From the NCBI GenBank assembly GCA_016286365.1, contig JAEESN010000001.1, positions 62,001 through 126,000 of the forward strand: a DNA stretch of 64,000 nt, read 5' to 3'. Positions 37,169-45,686 of this stretch are shown one piece after another; the first letter of the stretch is position 1; each line of letters begins with the position of its first letter. The translations under genes were made by a program, and so were the position numbers. The notes beneath the pieces are model-generated. The model was not told where the DNA came from, made no database searches, and was given only the letters and a program-made list of their open reading frames with translations. The stretch is from Treponema sp. (lineage in GTDB: Bacteria > Spirochaetota > Spirochaetia > Treponematales > Treponemataceae).

Positions 37169-38401
37169 TTAAAAATTATATGTTGAAAATAAATTATCAA
37201 AGCTTTCTAAACGTTTTATTATTTCTACATTTTCAATTCCATTACTAATATCAATAATCGGGAAATTTGGAAGAATAAATGGAGGTTTCATAACAACTGA
37301 ATAGGAACCGCAATTTTCAAGAATAATATAGTCTCCTTCTGCTAATTTACCATTATACCCTTTATACAAATAATCAGTTTCTATACAAGTATAACCAGCA
37401 AAATCTAAATTTGTATATTCTTTTAAAGAGGAATTATTATGAACAATTTTTATTGGAGGATTTATTCCCTGCATGCTTATATTTTTTTGACTTCCGTAAA
37501 CAGTTGCTATTGGTTTATTGTTTATTGTTTTAATATTTAATACTTTAAATACTGTTCTCATACAATCGGCAGCAAGTGCGGTACCTGGTTCAATAATAAG
37601 TACTGGTTTGAAAGTCGAATCTTTAAAATGTTCTGCTACAATCTTAGCACTAGATTCTGCAAATAAATTATATCCATAAGATGTTGCACCAATTTGTTTA
37701 GCAAAATCTTCTGTCATATTTCCGCTTAAGGCACCACCTAAATCAATCCTTTCAACTTGTATATTAAATTCAGTTTTTAATTTTTCATATATACCCAGCA
37801 TTGTTTTAGTACGTTTTTGCCAGTAACTTGCATTGCGTTTTGCAAAATGACATTGAATTGATATTAATTTAATATTTTTCCTTGATGCAATTTCTTTTGA
37901 AATATAATTGAAATCATTTGAATTAATATCAATTCCAAATCTGGAAAGAACGCCATCTCCAACATCAAAATTGCAACGAATTCCAATATTAAAAATTTCG
38001 TTTGGATTTTTGTCAGATAGTGTTGAGATATAATTCCATTCTTCCAAATTATCTATATTCGAACATCCACCATTCAAAAGAAAAGTCGATAATGAATTTT
38101 TGTTTTTAATTGGACCATTCCATATAATCTTTTTATATTCAACTCCAGATTTTAAAGCTATTTCAAGTTCCATTTCTGAAACGACTTCTGCAAAACCATC
38201 TTGTTGATTTACAATTTTACATAGCTTAGGAAGATAATTGGTTTTATAACTATATGCGATATTAAAATTTGGATAATACTTTTTAAATGATTCTGATAAA
38301 TCAAAATAGTTTTTTAAAAATACATCTGAATCAAGAAGATAAAAACCATCTCCAAATTCTTTATTAAGTTTATTCAAATCTTCTATTGATAAATTAATCA
38401 T
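37169..38401 (-). CDS. Fold-III PLP decarboxylase (LysA/ornithine decarboxylase-like)
   Basis: A 410-residue alanine-racemase-fold enzyme. The PLP lysine is K53 in IAYSYKTNY. HFAKRN near residue 185, a glycine loop LGGALSG, EPGTALAAD (271-279), CIETDYL (C339-D343) and CGSYSVVM (Y367) are the expected active-site landmarks. The usual EPGR is EPGT here, and CESSD is CIETD, so the substrate probably differs from lysine, ornithine or diaminopimelate. It overlaps the aldolase gene by four bases (TCAT on the plus strand), so the two are coupled. Confidence 0.78.
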   Translation of the reverse strand: MINLSIEDLNKLNKEFGDGFYLLDSDVFLKNYFDLSESFKKYYPNFNIAYSYKTNYLPKLCKIVNQQDGFAEVVSEMELEIALKSGVEYKKIIWNGPIKNKNSLSTFLLNGGCSNIDNLEEWNYISTLSDKNPNEIFNIGIRCNFDVGDGVLSRFGIDINSNDFNYISKEIASRKNIKLISIQCHFAKRNASYWQKRTKTMLGIYEKLKTEFNIQVERIDLGGALSGNMTEDFAKQIGATSYGYNLFAESSAKIVAEHFKDSTFKPVLIIEPGTALAADCMRTVFKVLNIKTINNKPIATVYGSQKNISMQGINPPIKIVHNNSSLKEYTNLDFAGYTCIETDYLYKGYNGKLAEGDYIILENCGSYSVVMKPPFILPNFPIIDISNGIENVEIIKRLESFDNLFSTYNF

Positions 38402-39234
38402 GATTTATTCCTCATCAATTCTAAAGTTTTTTCAACACCTTTACAAACAATTTCTTTATTTTTTAAAAAATCCTCTTGAGTAAAATGAGAAGCGATTTTT
38501 TCCTGTTCTCTAACAGCTTTTATACCATCGGAAAATCGTTTGTTAATTTCTTCAAGATTTCTTATTTTTTCATAATTGCAGAAAGAACGAGATAAAATAA
38601 TAGCTGTCGAACCAAGTCTAAAATGTTCATTGATTATTTCTTCCGGAGAAGGTATAAAACCTCCTCCAATCATACCTATACCTCCAAATCCATAAGGGAT
38701 TCCAGTAGGTTTGATTTTATTACAGATTTCTTCAATTTTTCCATTAGATAAAAGTTCAAACATATATGGCAGTTTATATTCCAGATGTAAATCATTAAGG
38801 CCTATATGTATTTCATCAATACCATGTAATCTTAGAACTTTTTCAAGATTATGTTCAGCACCGATAGTTTCAAGAAGTAGAAGAGTTTTACATCTGCCGC
38901 CGACTGTTTTTATAAAGTTTTGTACTTCTTCAACTTTTCTCCACATTGGAAGCATTATTACATCAGCACCAGCAGCTATAACAGAATCGATTTCTTTTTG
39001 ACTTCTTTCACTCCATGGATTTATACGAACAAGTAATTCTGCGGTTGTTAATAATGGTTTTATTATTTTTATATCATCAATGCAATGCCTGCTTTTTACA
39101 GTATTAAGTCCTTTTTGTCGTTCTTCTTTACCTTCTGTTTCTAAATCAATCCATATTCTATTAACACCATTTTTTTCGGCAATCAAAGCGACATCAGGAT
39201 TATTGGTAATATACATTAATCTAAGAATGCTCAT
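38398..39234 (-). CDS. HpcH/HpaI aldolase/citrate-lyase-family enzyme
   Basis: A 278-residue TIM-barrel enzyme. R70 (VRINPW), E122 (LLLETIGA) and D148 (HIGLNDLHLEYK) match the substrate arginine and the two metal ligands of the HpcH/HpaI family, which join pyruvate or an acetyl unit to an aldehyde, or split such products. The glycine-rich GGIGMIGGG near residue 185 is also conserved-like. It lies in an operon with an aminotransferase and a decarboxylase, so the predicted oxo-acid could be aminated and then decarboxylated. The exact substrates are unknown. GGAG lies upstream. Confidence 0.8.
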   Translation of the reverse strand: MSILRLMYITNNPDVALIAEKNGVNRIWIDLETEGKEERQKGLNTVKSRHCIDDIKIIKPLLTTAELLVRINPWSERSQKEIDSVIAAGADVIMLPMWRKVEEVQNFIKTVGGRCKTLLLLETIGAEHNLEKVLRLHGIDEIHIGLNDLHLEYKLPYMFELLSNGKIEEICNKIKPTGIPYGFGGIGMIGGGFIPSPEEIINEHFRLGSTAIILSRSFCNYEKIRNLEEINKRFSDGIKAVREQEKIASHFTQEDFLKNKEIVCKGVEKTLELMRNKS

Positions 39235-39261
39235 TATTTAAGACTCCAAATTCAGAAAAAA

Positions 39262-40470
39262 TTACATTTTACTATCTAGCGATTTACCTTTTTCTTCATG
39301 TTCAAAATTTGGAAGGAAATCTTTTAATATTTTTACTATTTCTGCTTTTGTAGTATCTGGTTTTGCAAAAGTGTTTTCCAGATTCTGGAATAATTGTTTT
39401 ATTTCGTTTACAGGTCTGGCAGTTCTATTTGTAACTACGCCTAAAGACTCAAATTGATTCATATCTGTCTGTTCAGCATCTGTGAAAAATTCTTCATAGG
39501 CCTTTTCGCCGGTTGTATCGGAGACGGAATAATGAACAGGATATTGTTTTGAACCTTTTTTTAAATCTTCTGCTTTTTCAATTGCTTCCTGATCAGAAGC
39601 ACATTCAAGAATTTCGTATCCATTCTCATGTAAAAAGTCTGTTGCAATTGATGAAAAGGTTTTCATCTTCTTTTCTTCGAGCTTTGGAAAATATATTTCG
39701 CGATTTTTACCTAGCATACAGGCAAGCATACAAATCTGACCACTTTCCTGTGGGCTTACAAAATATCGTTTTACATCGCTTGGTGCAGAAATAGGCTGCA
39801 ATTTAGAAATACGGTCAATAAAGCCGGCAGGTAATGAACCATTGGAAAAAGCAACATTTGCAAAGCGGGCAGTCTTAACAGGGAATTTATCGGAATATGC
39901 AAAAATTACATCTTCCATAATTCTTTTACTGGCACCCATTATATTTACAGGATTTGCAGCTTTGTCTGTTGAAACACAAAAATATTCTTCCGGTGGAAAT
40001 TCAGATAGTAAGTCTAAAAGCTTCTTTGCATTTAAAACATTATTTTGTAATAGTGCTTCGACTGAATATATATCTTTTTCACTGCGGACATGTTTGTGTG
40101 CAGAAAAATTTGCAACAATATTAAAACCGCCACGAGCTCTAAACATTTTTTCAAAAACAGAAGATGCATAATTAATAGGGTAAGGTACATAATCTTCTGG
40201 AACAAACATACTTTTTGTACTACGTAAATCGCGGGTTAGTTCTGCAAGACCGTTTTCGTTTACATCAACTACAACTAAAGTCTTTGGTTTAAACTCAAGA
40301 CAAGCTTTTATAAAAGAGCTGCCGATGCTACCAGCGCCACCTATAACAAGCATTGTTTTATCTTTAATTGCTTTGGTAAGTTTTGCATAATTATTCTTAA
40401 TATCATGCTCGAAAAGGCTAGAGTCGCGTTCAGTGACATATGTTGAAATAAATTGTTCTAAATTAATCAT
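39262..40470 (-). CDS. SDR nucleotide-sugar 4,6-dehydratase-like (CapD/FlaA1 family, short)
   Basis: A 402-residue extended SDR. MLVIGGAGSIGSSFIKAC is the NAD-binding loop, and CVSTDKAANPVNIMGASKR carries the S-T-DK and the MxxxK catalytic pair found in CapD/WbpM-type dehydratases, with Met in the place of Tyr. FANVAFSNGSLPAGFIDRI and the long C-terminal extension fit the polysaccharide-synthesis subgroup. It lacks the N-terminal membrane part of full CapD. It probably makes a 4-keto-6-deoxy nucleotide sugar. AGGAA lies eight bases before ATG. Confidence 0.75.
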   Translation of the reverse strand: MINLEQFISTYVTERDSSLFEHDIKNNYAKLTKAIKDKTMLVIGGAGSIGSSFIKACLEFKPKTLVVVDVNENGLAELTRDLRSTKSMFVPEDYVPYPINYASSVFEKMFRARGGFNIVANFSAHKHVRSEKDIYSVEALLQNNVLNAKKLLDLLSEFPPEEYFCVSTDKAANPVNIMGASKRIMEDVIFAYSDKFPVKTARFANVAFSNGSLPAGFIDRISKLQPISAPSDVKRYFVSPQESGQICMLACMLGKNREIYFPKLEEKKMKTFSSIATDFLHENGYEILECASDQEAIEKAEDLKKGSKQYPVHYSVSDTTGEKAYEEFFTDAEQTDMNQFESLGVVTNRTARPVNEIKQLFQNLENTFAKPDTTKAEIVKILKDFLPNFEHEEKGKSLDSKM

Positions 40471-40483
40471 AGTTAATTCCTAA

Positions 40484-41461
40484 TTATAATACTTTGGTAA
40501 AAAGAAAGAAAGCAATTCTTTGTTTTATACAAAATTCTTTTATTATAGATTTTAAATGCTTTTCTTTTAAAAGAAGTTTGTAAAAGTCATTATTTTTTAT
40601 TTCTTTAATTTTACTAAAATCAAATTTAAAATATCTAAAAATATTATAAAACTCTGGGGCCAATTCTCGTAATATTTCATGATGGATAAGATATAAAAAT
40701 TGATTATCAATGAAGTTTTTTTCATTCAATAATTGATAAAAATATTCCATTGTATTCAGAGAGGTTTCAATTCTTTTATACGGGACAATTTTATGTGAAA
40801 CAGAATTTTTTAAGATTCTATAATTGTAAAGACAATTGTTTAGTATGATTGCTTTCTTAGAATTAAATAAAAAAGGTGTTCCAATAAATAAATCGTTATT
40901 GGATTTAAATTTATATCCATTTTGATTTATTATGTTTTTTTCAAAGTCTGTATAATTGATTAAATCTTTTTTATAAATTTTTAACCATAAAGCGTGTGCT
41001 GTTGAAGTCATAATAAAAGAGATTAATTGTTTGGTATCGAAAAATTGATTTTGTTCAGTAAAAGAAAAAATTGAAGTTGTCCCATCTTCATAAATACAAT
41101 TATATCCAAAAATAATCAAATCTATATCTGAATGTTTTTGTAATTTTTCATTACATGTTTCTAAAAGATTGTTTTCGTACCAATCATCTGCATCTAGACC
41201 GCAAATAAAATTACCAGATGAATTTGCAAATCCTGTTAATTGAGCAGAAACCCCACCTTGATTCTTCTGTGAAACAACTTTAATTCTTTTATCTTTAGAA
41301 GCATAGCTTTCGCATATTTGTAAACTTGAATCAGTACTTCCATCATTAACTAATATAAGCTCCCAGTTAGAATAAGTTTGTGATATAACACTTTGTATAC
41401 ATTGATCTAAAAATTTTTCGGCGTTGTATATACGTACAATAATAGAAAATTTATTATTCAT
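40484..41461 (-). CDS. GT2 family glycosyltransferase
   Basis: A 325-residue GT-A enzyme. FSIIVRIYNAEKFLDQCIQS, ILVNDGSTDSSL and CGLDADDWYENN (DxD metal site) are standard GT2 motifs. The C-terminal half is basic and helical. It overlaps the upstream GT2 gene by four bases. Acceptor and donor unknown. Confidence 0.85.
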   Translation of the reverse strand: MNNKFSIIVRIYNAEKFLDQCIQSVISQTYSNWELILVNDGSTDSSLQICESYASKDKRIKVVSQKNQGGVSAQLTGFANSSGNFICGLDADDWYENNLLETCNEKLQKHSDIDLIIFGYNCIYEDGTTSIFSFTEQNQFFDTKQLISFIMTSTAHALWLKIYKKDLINYTDFEKNIINQNGYKFKSNNDLFIGTPFLFNSKKAIILNNCLYNYRILKNSVSHKIVPYKRIETSLNTMEYFYQLLNEKNFIDNQFLYLIHHEILRELAPEFYNIFRYFKFDFSKIKEIKNNDFYKLLLKEKHLKSIIKEFCIKQRIAFFLFTKVL

Positions 41462-42432
41462 AAATTATCATTTTTTTCCTTATTTTGTTTTTGTTCATAT
41501 ATAGAAATATAAACATTTGTAGAATTAATCAATTCTTTTGTAATCATCTTATCTTTTTTATACTGTTTTTTAAAAGCAAGATCTGTAGAAACATCTTCTA
41601 GATGCTGTACTTTTATTTCTGGTGTATATATCATTTTCAAATTTTCAAGTTGACATTCATAATGGAGAATATCTTCTTCAAAATATAAGAATGTATTTGG
41701 ATTAAAAGCGAACTTCCTTTTATTAATAAATTCTTTAGAAAAAATATAACAGGCTCCATGTAAAACAACATTTTCCATTTGATTATCAATGGAATCTAAT
41801 TTCATATCTGCAGGAGGAACATTTTTTTTGGGAAATATTTTTCGTACCCAATGAAAGTATTTATGTCTGAATTTTAAGAATTTATCAGTTATATAAAAAC
41901 AAAAAAAGTGAGAATAATTTTGTTTTAATTCATTATTACGTGCTTTTATATCAGTAATAGTTCTTCCATATAATCGTTTTATATTATAATTATATGAAGG
42001 ATTTTGATGTACATTAGTTTTTGGATTATAGATATCTGGACCTAATACAGAAAACTTTTCTTTATTATATATTTCATCAATTTTAATTAAAGAATTTTTA
42101 TCTTCAAATAAAACATCATTGTTTATAATAATAATATAATCACAGGAATAGTTTGCTTTTAAATATAAATATCCAATGTTATTTCCTTGTGCGAAACCAA
42201 GATTTTTATTATTTCTAATAAAATCAATTTTCTTGTTATCTTTGAAATTTGACTCTAATTTAAAAAAAGAATCATTCATAGAACAATTATCTACACATAC
42301 AATATGAATGTTAAATTCAGAATATAGATTCAATAATGTTTCCAGGCATTTTTTAGTCATATCAAATGTTAAATAGTGAAGTACTACAAAACCATATTCT
42401 TTAGTCATTAAATTCGTATTTTTTTTATTCAT
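41458..42432 (-). CDS. GT2 family glycosyltransferase (rhamnosyltransferase-like)
   Basis: A 324-residue GT-A enzyme. GFVVLHYLTFDMTKKCLETL, CVDNCSMNDS, FIRNNKNLGFAQGNNIGYLY and IIIINNDVLFED resemble the WbbL/rhamnosyltransferase type of GT2, with NND as metal motif. It overlaps the flippase gene by eight bases and the next GT2 by four. Very AT-rich. The sugar is not known, although rfbD elsewhere in the window would allow rhamnose if rfbABC exist in the genome. Confidence 0.8.
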   Translation of the reverse strand: MNKKNTNLMTKEYGFVVLHYLTFDMTKKCLETLLNLYSEFNIHIVCVDNCSMNDSFFKLESNFKDNKKIDFIRNNKNLGFAQGNNIGYLYLKANYSCDYIIIINNDVLFEDKNSLIKIDEIYNKEKFSVLGPDIYNPKTNVHQNPSYNYNIKRLYGRTITDIKARNNELKQNYSHFFCFYITDKFLKFRHKYFHWVRKIFPKKNVPPADMKLDSIDNQMENVVLHGACYIFSKEFINKRKFAFNPNTFLYFEEDILHYECQLENLKMIYTPEIKVQHLEDVSTDLAFKKQYKKDKMITKELINSTNVYISIYEQKQNKEKNDNL

Positions 42433-43879
42433 TTTTTCCCTTCATAAATCTTGAATATATTTGTTTAGTAACAGAAGTTACCAAAGAGTTTTTAAAAATC
42501 AATAATATAATATAGTATAATAGTGCACCAGATAAAATACCAAGAAGTAATTGTAAAGTTATATTACTAATAAAATATTTTATTAAAATAACAGGTATAC
42601 ACATGATAATTGTTGCAAAAATATATTGAATAAAGTTTTTAATTTCTTTTGTAAAAGAAAAGAATTGTTTTGCACATATTAATTGATGTATTAATACTAT
42701 TGATTCTGCAGTAAGAGTTGCAATTGCTGCACCTAATGCTTGATAATGTCTTATTAAGATTAAATTTAATAGGAAGTTTACAGAGGCTCCAATAGCTACA
42801 GCTCTGATCGTAATTTTTTCTTTTTTCAAAGGGATAAAAATTTGTGTACCAATTAGATTACTTAATGCAAGAATAATTATAATTGGATTCATTAATTTCA
42901 TTACAGGAATAGCTGGAGTAAATTCTTTTCCACTAAATAGAAGTATGATAGGTTCACATAACAAATTTAAACCTACAGTTGCTGGAATTGAAATACATAA
43001 TATAAATGAAAAACTTTTATTAATCAGATTTTTAAACTCTTCTTGTAATTCATTATTTGCATAATAGGATAATCTTGGAAAAATTACTGTACTTACTGCT
43101 GATACAAGACTTAGAATCATTTTATTAATTTTTGTTGCTGCAGTATAGAAACCTACTTGTTCATTTGTTGATAAAGAGCCAACCATTGTAGTGTCAAGCA
43201 TAGTATAAATGCTTGAAATAATAGTTATACTGAATAATAACAAGATAGGTTTAAAATGTTTACGAAAATTAGGTTTTCTTATAGATAATTTTACAAATTT
43301 CCTAGAATAAATAAGATTTAATATATTTGAACCTACGGAACTAAATATTCCAATTAATAAATATTTTATTATATCATCTTTATTTTTTACGAAAACATAA
43401 AGGAGAAAAATACTTATAATTTGAAAAATAATAGTTCGTATTGTTATATAGGAATATTCTTCAATTCCTCCATAAAGCCAACTTATTCCGATTGTTGCAA
43501 ATATTATCGTTATACTGGCAATTATAAGTAAAGTAGAATAATCTTTTAGAAATGGGATTGAAAAAATAATAATAAAAAATAAAATGTAAGTAATAAATGT
43601 TGAAAATAAATTTAAAGTAAAAATTTCTGAACAGAATATATTTAATTCTTTCGAGTTATTACGTAATTTAGCGACTTCACGAGTTCCATAAATTCCAATT
43701 CCCAGATTTGATAACATAAGAAAGTAAGAAATAATAGAGTTTACATAATTTACTTTTCCAATTCCCTCTGGAAATAGAACTCTGGATGCATAAGGAAAAG
43801 TTACTAATGGAAAAATTATACTCATTAGAGTACGAATTATGTTTAAAAACGCATTTTTTTTGAGAGATTTCTGTTTCAT
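42425..43879 (-). CDS. wzx: Wzx-type oligosaccharide flippase (MOP superfamily)
   Basis: A 484-residue inner-membrane protein with about 12-14 hydrophobic helices. The opening KKNAFLNIIRTLMSIIFPLV and FPYASRVLFPEGIGKVNYVN match the PST/Wzx subgroup of the MOP superfamily, which move undecaprenyl-linked repeat units across the inner membrane. It heads the AT-rich minus-strand cluster; the divergent region upstream contains two dyads. No Wzy polymerase is visible in the window. Confidence 0.88.
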   Translation of the reverse strand: MKQKSLKKNAFLNIIRTLMSIIFPLVTFPYASRVLFPEGIGKVNYVNSIISYFLMLSNLGIGIYGTREVAKLRNNSKELNIFCSEIFTLNLFSTFITYILFFIIIFSIPFLKDYSTLLIIASITIIFATIGISWLYGGIEEYSYITIRTIIFQIISIFLLYVFVKNKDDIIKYLLIGIFSSVGSNILNLIYSRKFVKLSIRKPNFRKHFKPILLLFSITIISSIYTMLDTTMVGSLSTNEQVGFYTAATKINKMILSLVSAVSTVIFPRLSYYANNELQEEFKNLINKSFSFILCISIPATVGLNLLCEPIILLFSGKEFTPAIPVMKLMNPIIIILALSNLIGTQIFIPLKKEKITIRAVAIGASVNFLLNLILIRHYQALGAAIATLTAESIVLIHQLICAKQFFSFTKEIKNFIQYIFATIIMCIPVILIKYFISNITLQLLLGILSGALLYYIILLIFKNSLVTSVTKQIYSRFMKGKNE

Positions 43880-43920
43880 GATGAAAATTAAATTATTAAC
43901 TTAATAATACTAGAGTTATT

Positions 43921-43982
43921 TTGATTAATCAATCATATTGTATCATTCTTTGTATAATCATAGTTCTATTTTTATGATTATA
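43921..43982. promoter_or_regulatory. Two dyads in the wzx-wlbA divergent region
   Basis: TTGATTAATCAA (43921-43932) is a perfect 12-base palindrome. TATAATCATA (43953-43962) and TATGATTATA (43973-43982) form a 10-bp inverted repeat with a 10-base loop. There is no T-run. They lie between two divergently transcribed glycan operons, so they may bind a shared regulator. The region is AT-rich, which makes chance dyads more likely. Confidence 0.4.
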
Positions 43983-44059
43983 CCTCCTTTATTATTTAAT
44001 TATAATTTAATATAATTCTTTATAAGATATCTTATTAAAATTTGTAGGAATTGTATATT

Positions 44060-45160
44060 ATGAAACATAGAGTGGCATTAATTGGTTGTGGAAGAATAAG
44101 TTTTAAACATATAGAAGCTTATGTCAAAAATTCAGACAGAATTGAACTTGTTGCTGTATGTGATCCTATTGAATCAAGAATGAATAAACGTTCAGAAGAA
44201 TATAAAAAACATTTTCCAGAATCTGAAATAAAAAAATATACAGACTATAAACAGATGCTTTCTGAATGTAAGCCCGAAATAGTAGATATTGCAACAGAAA
44301 GCGGGAAACATTGTTCTATTACTTGTGACTGTCTTAATGCCGGCTGTCATGTGAATTGTGAAAAACCTATGGCACTTTCTACTGATGATGCACAACTTAT
44401 GATTGATACGGCCGAAAAAAATAATAAAATACTTGCCGTTGATTTTCAGAATCGCTTTAATGCACCTGTTGTTAAATTAAGAAAAGCTATTGACGAGGGC
44501 AGATTTGGAAAAATTCTTCACGGAATGGTACAGATTAGATGGACAAGGGACGAAGCGTATTATAAAGAAGCCCCATGGAGAGGAACTTGGGAACAGGATG
44601 GTGGTACCTTAATGAATCAGTGTACACACGGAATTGACCTTCTTCAATGGATTATGGGAGAAGATGCTGTACGAGTTCAGGCTGTAACTAGAAGATTTAT
44701 GAGACCTATAGATGCGGAAGATTTTGGTGCTGCATTAGTTGAATTTAAATCTGGAGCAGTAGGAATAATAGAAGGCACTGCCGATGTTTATCCCAAAAAC
44801 TTAAATGAAACACTCAGTGTGTTTGGAACACAGGGAACTGTAGTTATAGGGGGACTTGCTGTAAACAAGATTGAAACATGGCGTTTTTCTGATGCAGAAA
44901 AGAAAGGTGATACTGAAGAAGTTGTATTAAATCCTGATGAAAAAGATCCACCTACAGTTTACGGTTTTGGTCATTCTGCACATATAGCTGATGTTCTTGA
45001 TGCCATTGAACAAAACAGACAACCTCTTAATAGCGGCAAAAATGCTAAAAAAGCACTTGATATTATTCTTGCAATCTATAAAAGTCAGAAGACTGGAAAA
45101 CCAGTCGAACTTCCAGATAATTTTTCTACTTTAGAGATGAAAGGAGTTTTTTCTAAATGA
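44060..45160 (+). CDS. Gfo/Idh/MocA oxidoreductase (WlbA/WbpB-like)
   Basis: A 366-residue NAD(P)-dependent sugar oxidoreductase. VALIGCGRISFKHIEAY is the Rossmann loop, CEKPMALS the catalytic lysine region (EKP), and WEQDGGTLMNQCTHGIDLL the substrate block shared with WlbA/WbpB, which oxidise C3 of UDP-GlcNAc-uronate. I choose ATG 44060 with TAGGAA nine bases upstream; an in-frame TTG lies at 44051. It overlaps the acetyltransferase gene by four bases. It is the first of four plus-strand genes of an amino-uronic acid pathway. Confidence 0.8.
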   Translation: MKHRVALIGCGRISFKHIEAYVKNSDRIELVAVCDPIESRMNKRSEEYKKHFPESEIKKYTDYKQMLSECKPEIVDIATESGKHCSITCDCLNAGCHVNCEKPMALSTDDAQLMIDTAEKNNKILAVDFQNRFNAPVVKLRKAIDEGRFGKILHGMVQIRWTRDEAYYKEAPWRGTWEQDGGTLMNQCTHGIDLLQWIMGEDAVRVQAVTRRFMRPIDAEDFGAALVEFKSGAVGIIEGTADVYPKNLNETLSVFGTQGTVVIGGLAVNKIETWRFSDAEKKGDTEEVVLNPDEKDPPTVYGFGHSAHIADVLDAIEQNRQPLNSGKNAKKALDIILAIYKSQKTGKPVELPDNFSTLEMKGVFSK

Positions 45161-45684
45161 CAGATAATGAAAATGATTTTTTTGTACATGAATCTTCATA
45201 TGTTGATGAAGGTGTACAAATCGGGAAAAATACAAAAATCTGGTATTTCTGTCATATTGCAACAGGAGCTGTAATTGGTGAAAATTGCAACATTGGACAA
45301 AATGTATATGTAGGTTATGATGTAAAAATCGGAAATAATTGTAAAATTCAGAATAATGTTTCTGTTTATGATTGTGTTGAACTTGAAGATGGAGTGTTCT
45401 GCGGTCCTTCATGTGTATTTACAAATGATTTGACTCCACGTGCAATGTATCCGAAGGGCAGAAACGGTCATATAAAAACAATTGTCCGAAAAGGAGCAAC
45501 TATTGGTGCAAATGCAACCGTAGTATGTGGCCATGAAATTGGAAAATTTGCAATGATTGCTGCAGGTGCAGTTGTTACAAAAGATGTACCTCCTTATACA
45601 CTTGTTGCTGGAATCCCTGCTCGTATAATCGGAAAAGTTGACGAAAAAGGAAATATAATTTCAAGAATACTGAAGGAGAAATAA
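45157..45684 (+). CDS. Hexapeptide-repeat N-acetyltransferase (WlbB/WbpD-like)
   Basis: A 175-residue left-handed beta-helix acetyltransferase. Hexapeptide repeats run from VDEGVQIGKNTKIW through IGENCNIGQNVYVGYDVKIG to VVTKDVPPYTLVAGIPARIIG. FTNDLTPRAMYPKG is characteristic of the WlbB/WbpD group, which acetylate the 3-amino group of UDP-3-amino-GlcNAc-uronate using acetyl-CoA. It overlaps the oxidoreductase by four bases and is followed by ugd after two bases. Confidence 0.85.
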   Translation: MTDNENDFFVHESSYVDEGVQIGKNTKIWYFCHIATGAVIGENCNIGQNVYVGYDVKIGNNCKIQNNVSVYDCVELEDGVFCGPSCVFTNDLTPRAMYPKGRNGHIKTIVRKGATIGANATVVCGHEIGKFAMIAAGAVVTKDVPPYTLVAGIPARIIGKVDEKGNIISRILKEK

Positions 45685-45686
45685 TA

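Noticed and set aside
36233..38401. Housekeeping ilvE and lysA
   Set aside because: Their place inside a glycan operon and the changed decarboxylase motifs (EPGT, CIETD) argue for a dedicated pathway, though the plain reading cannot be fully excluded.
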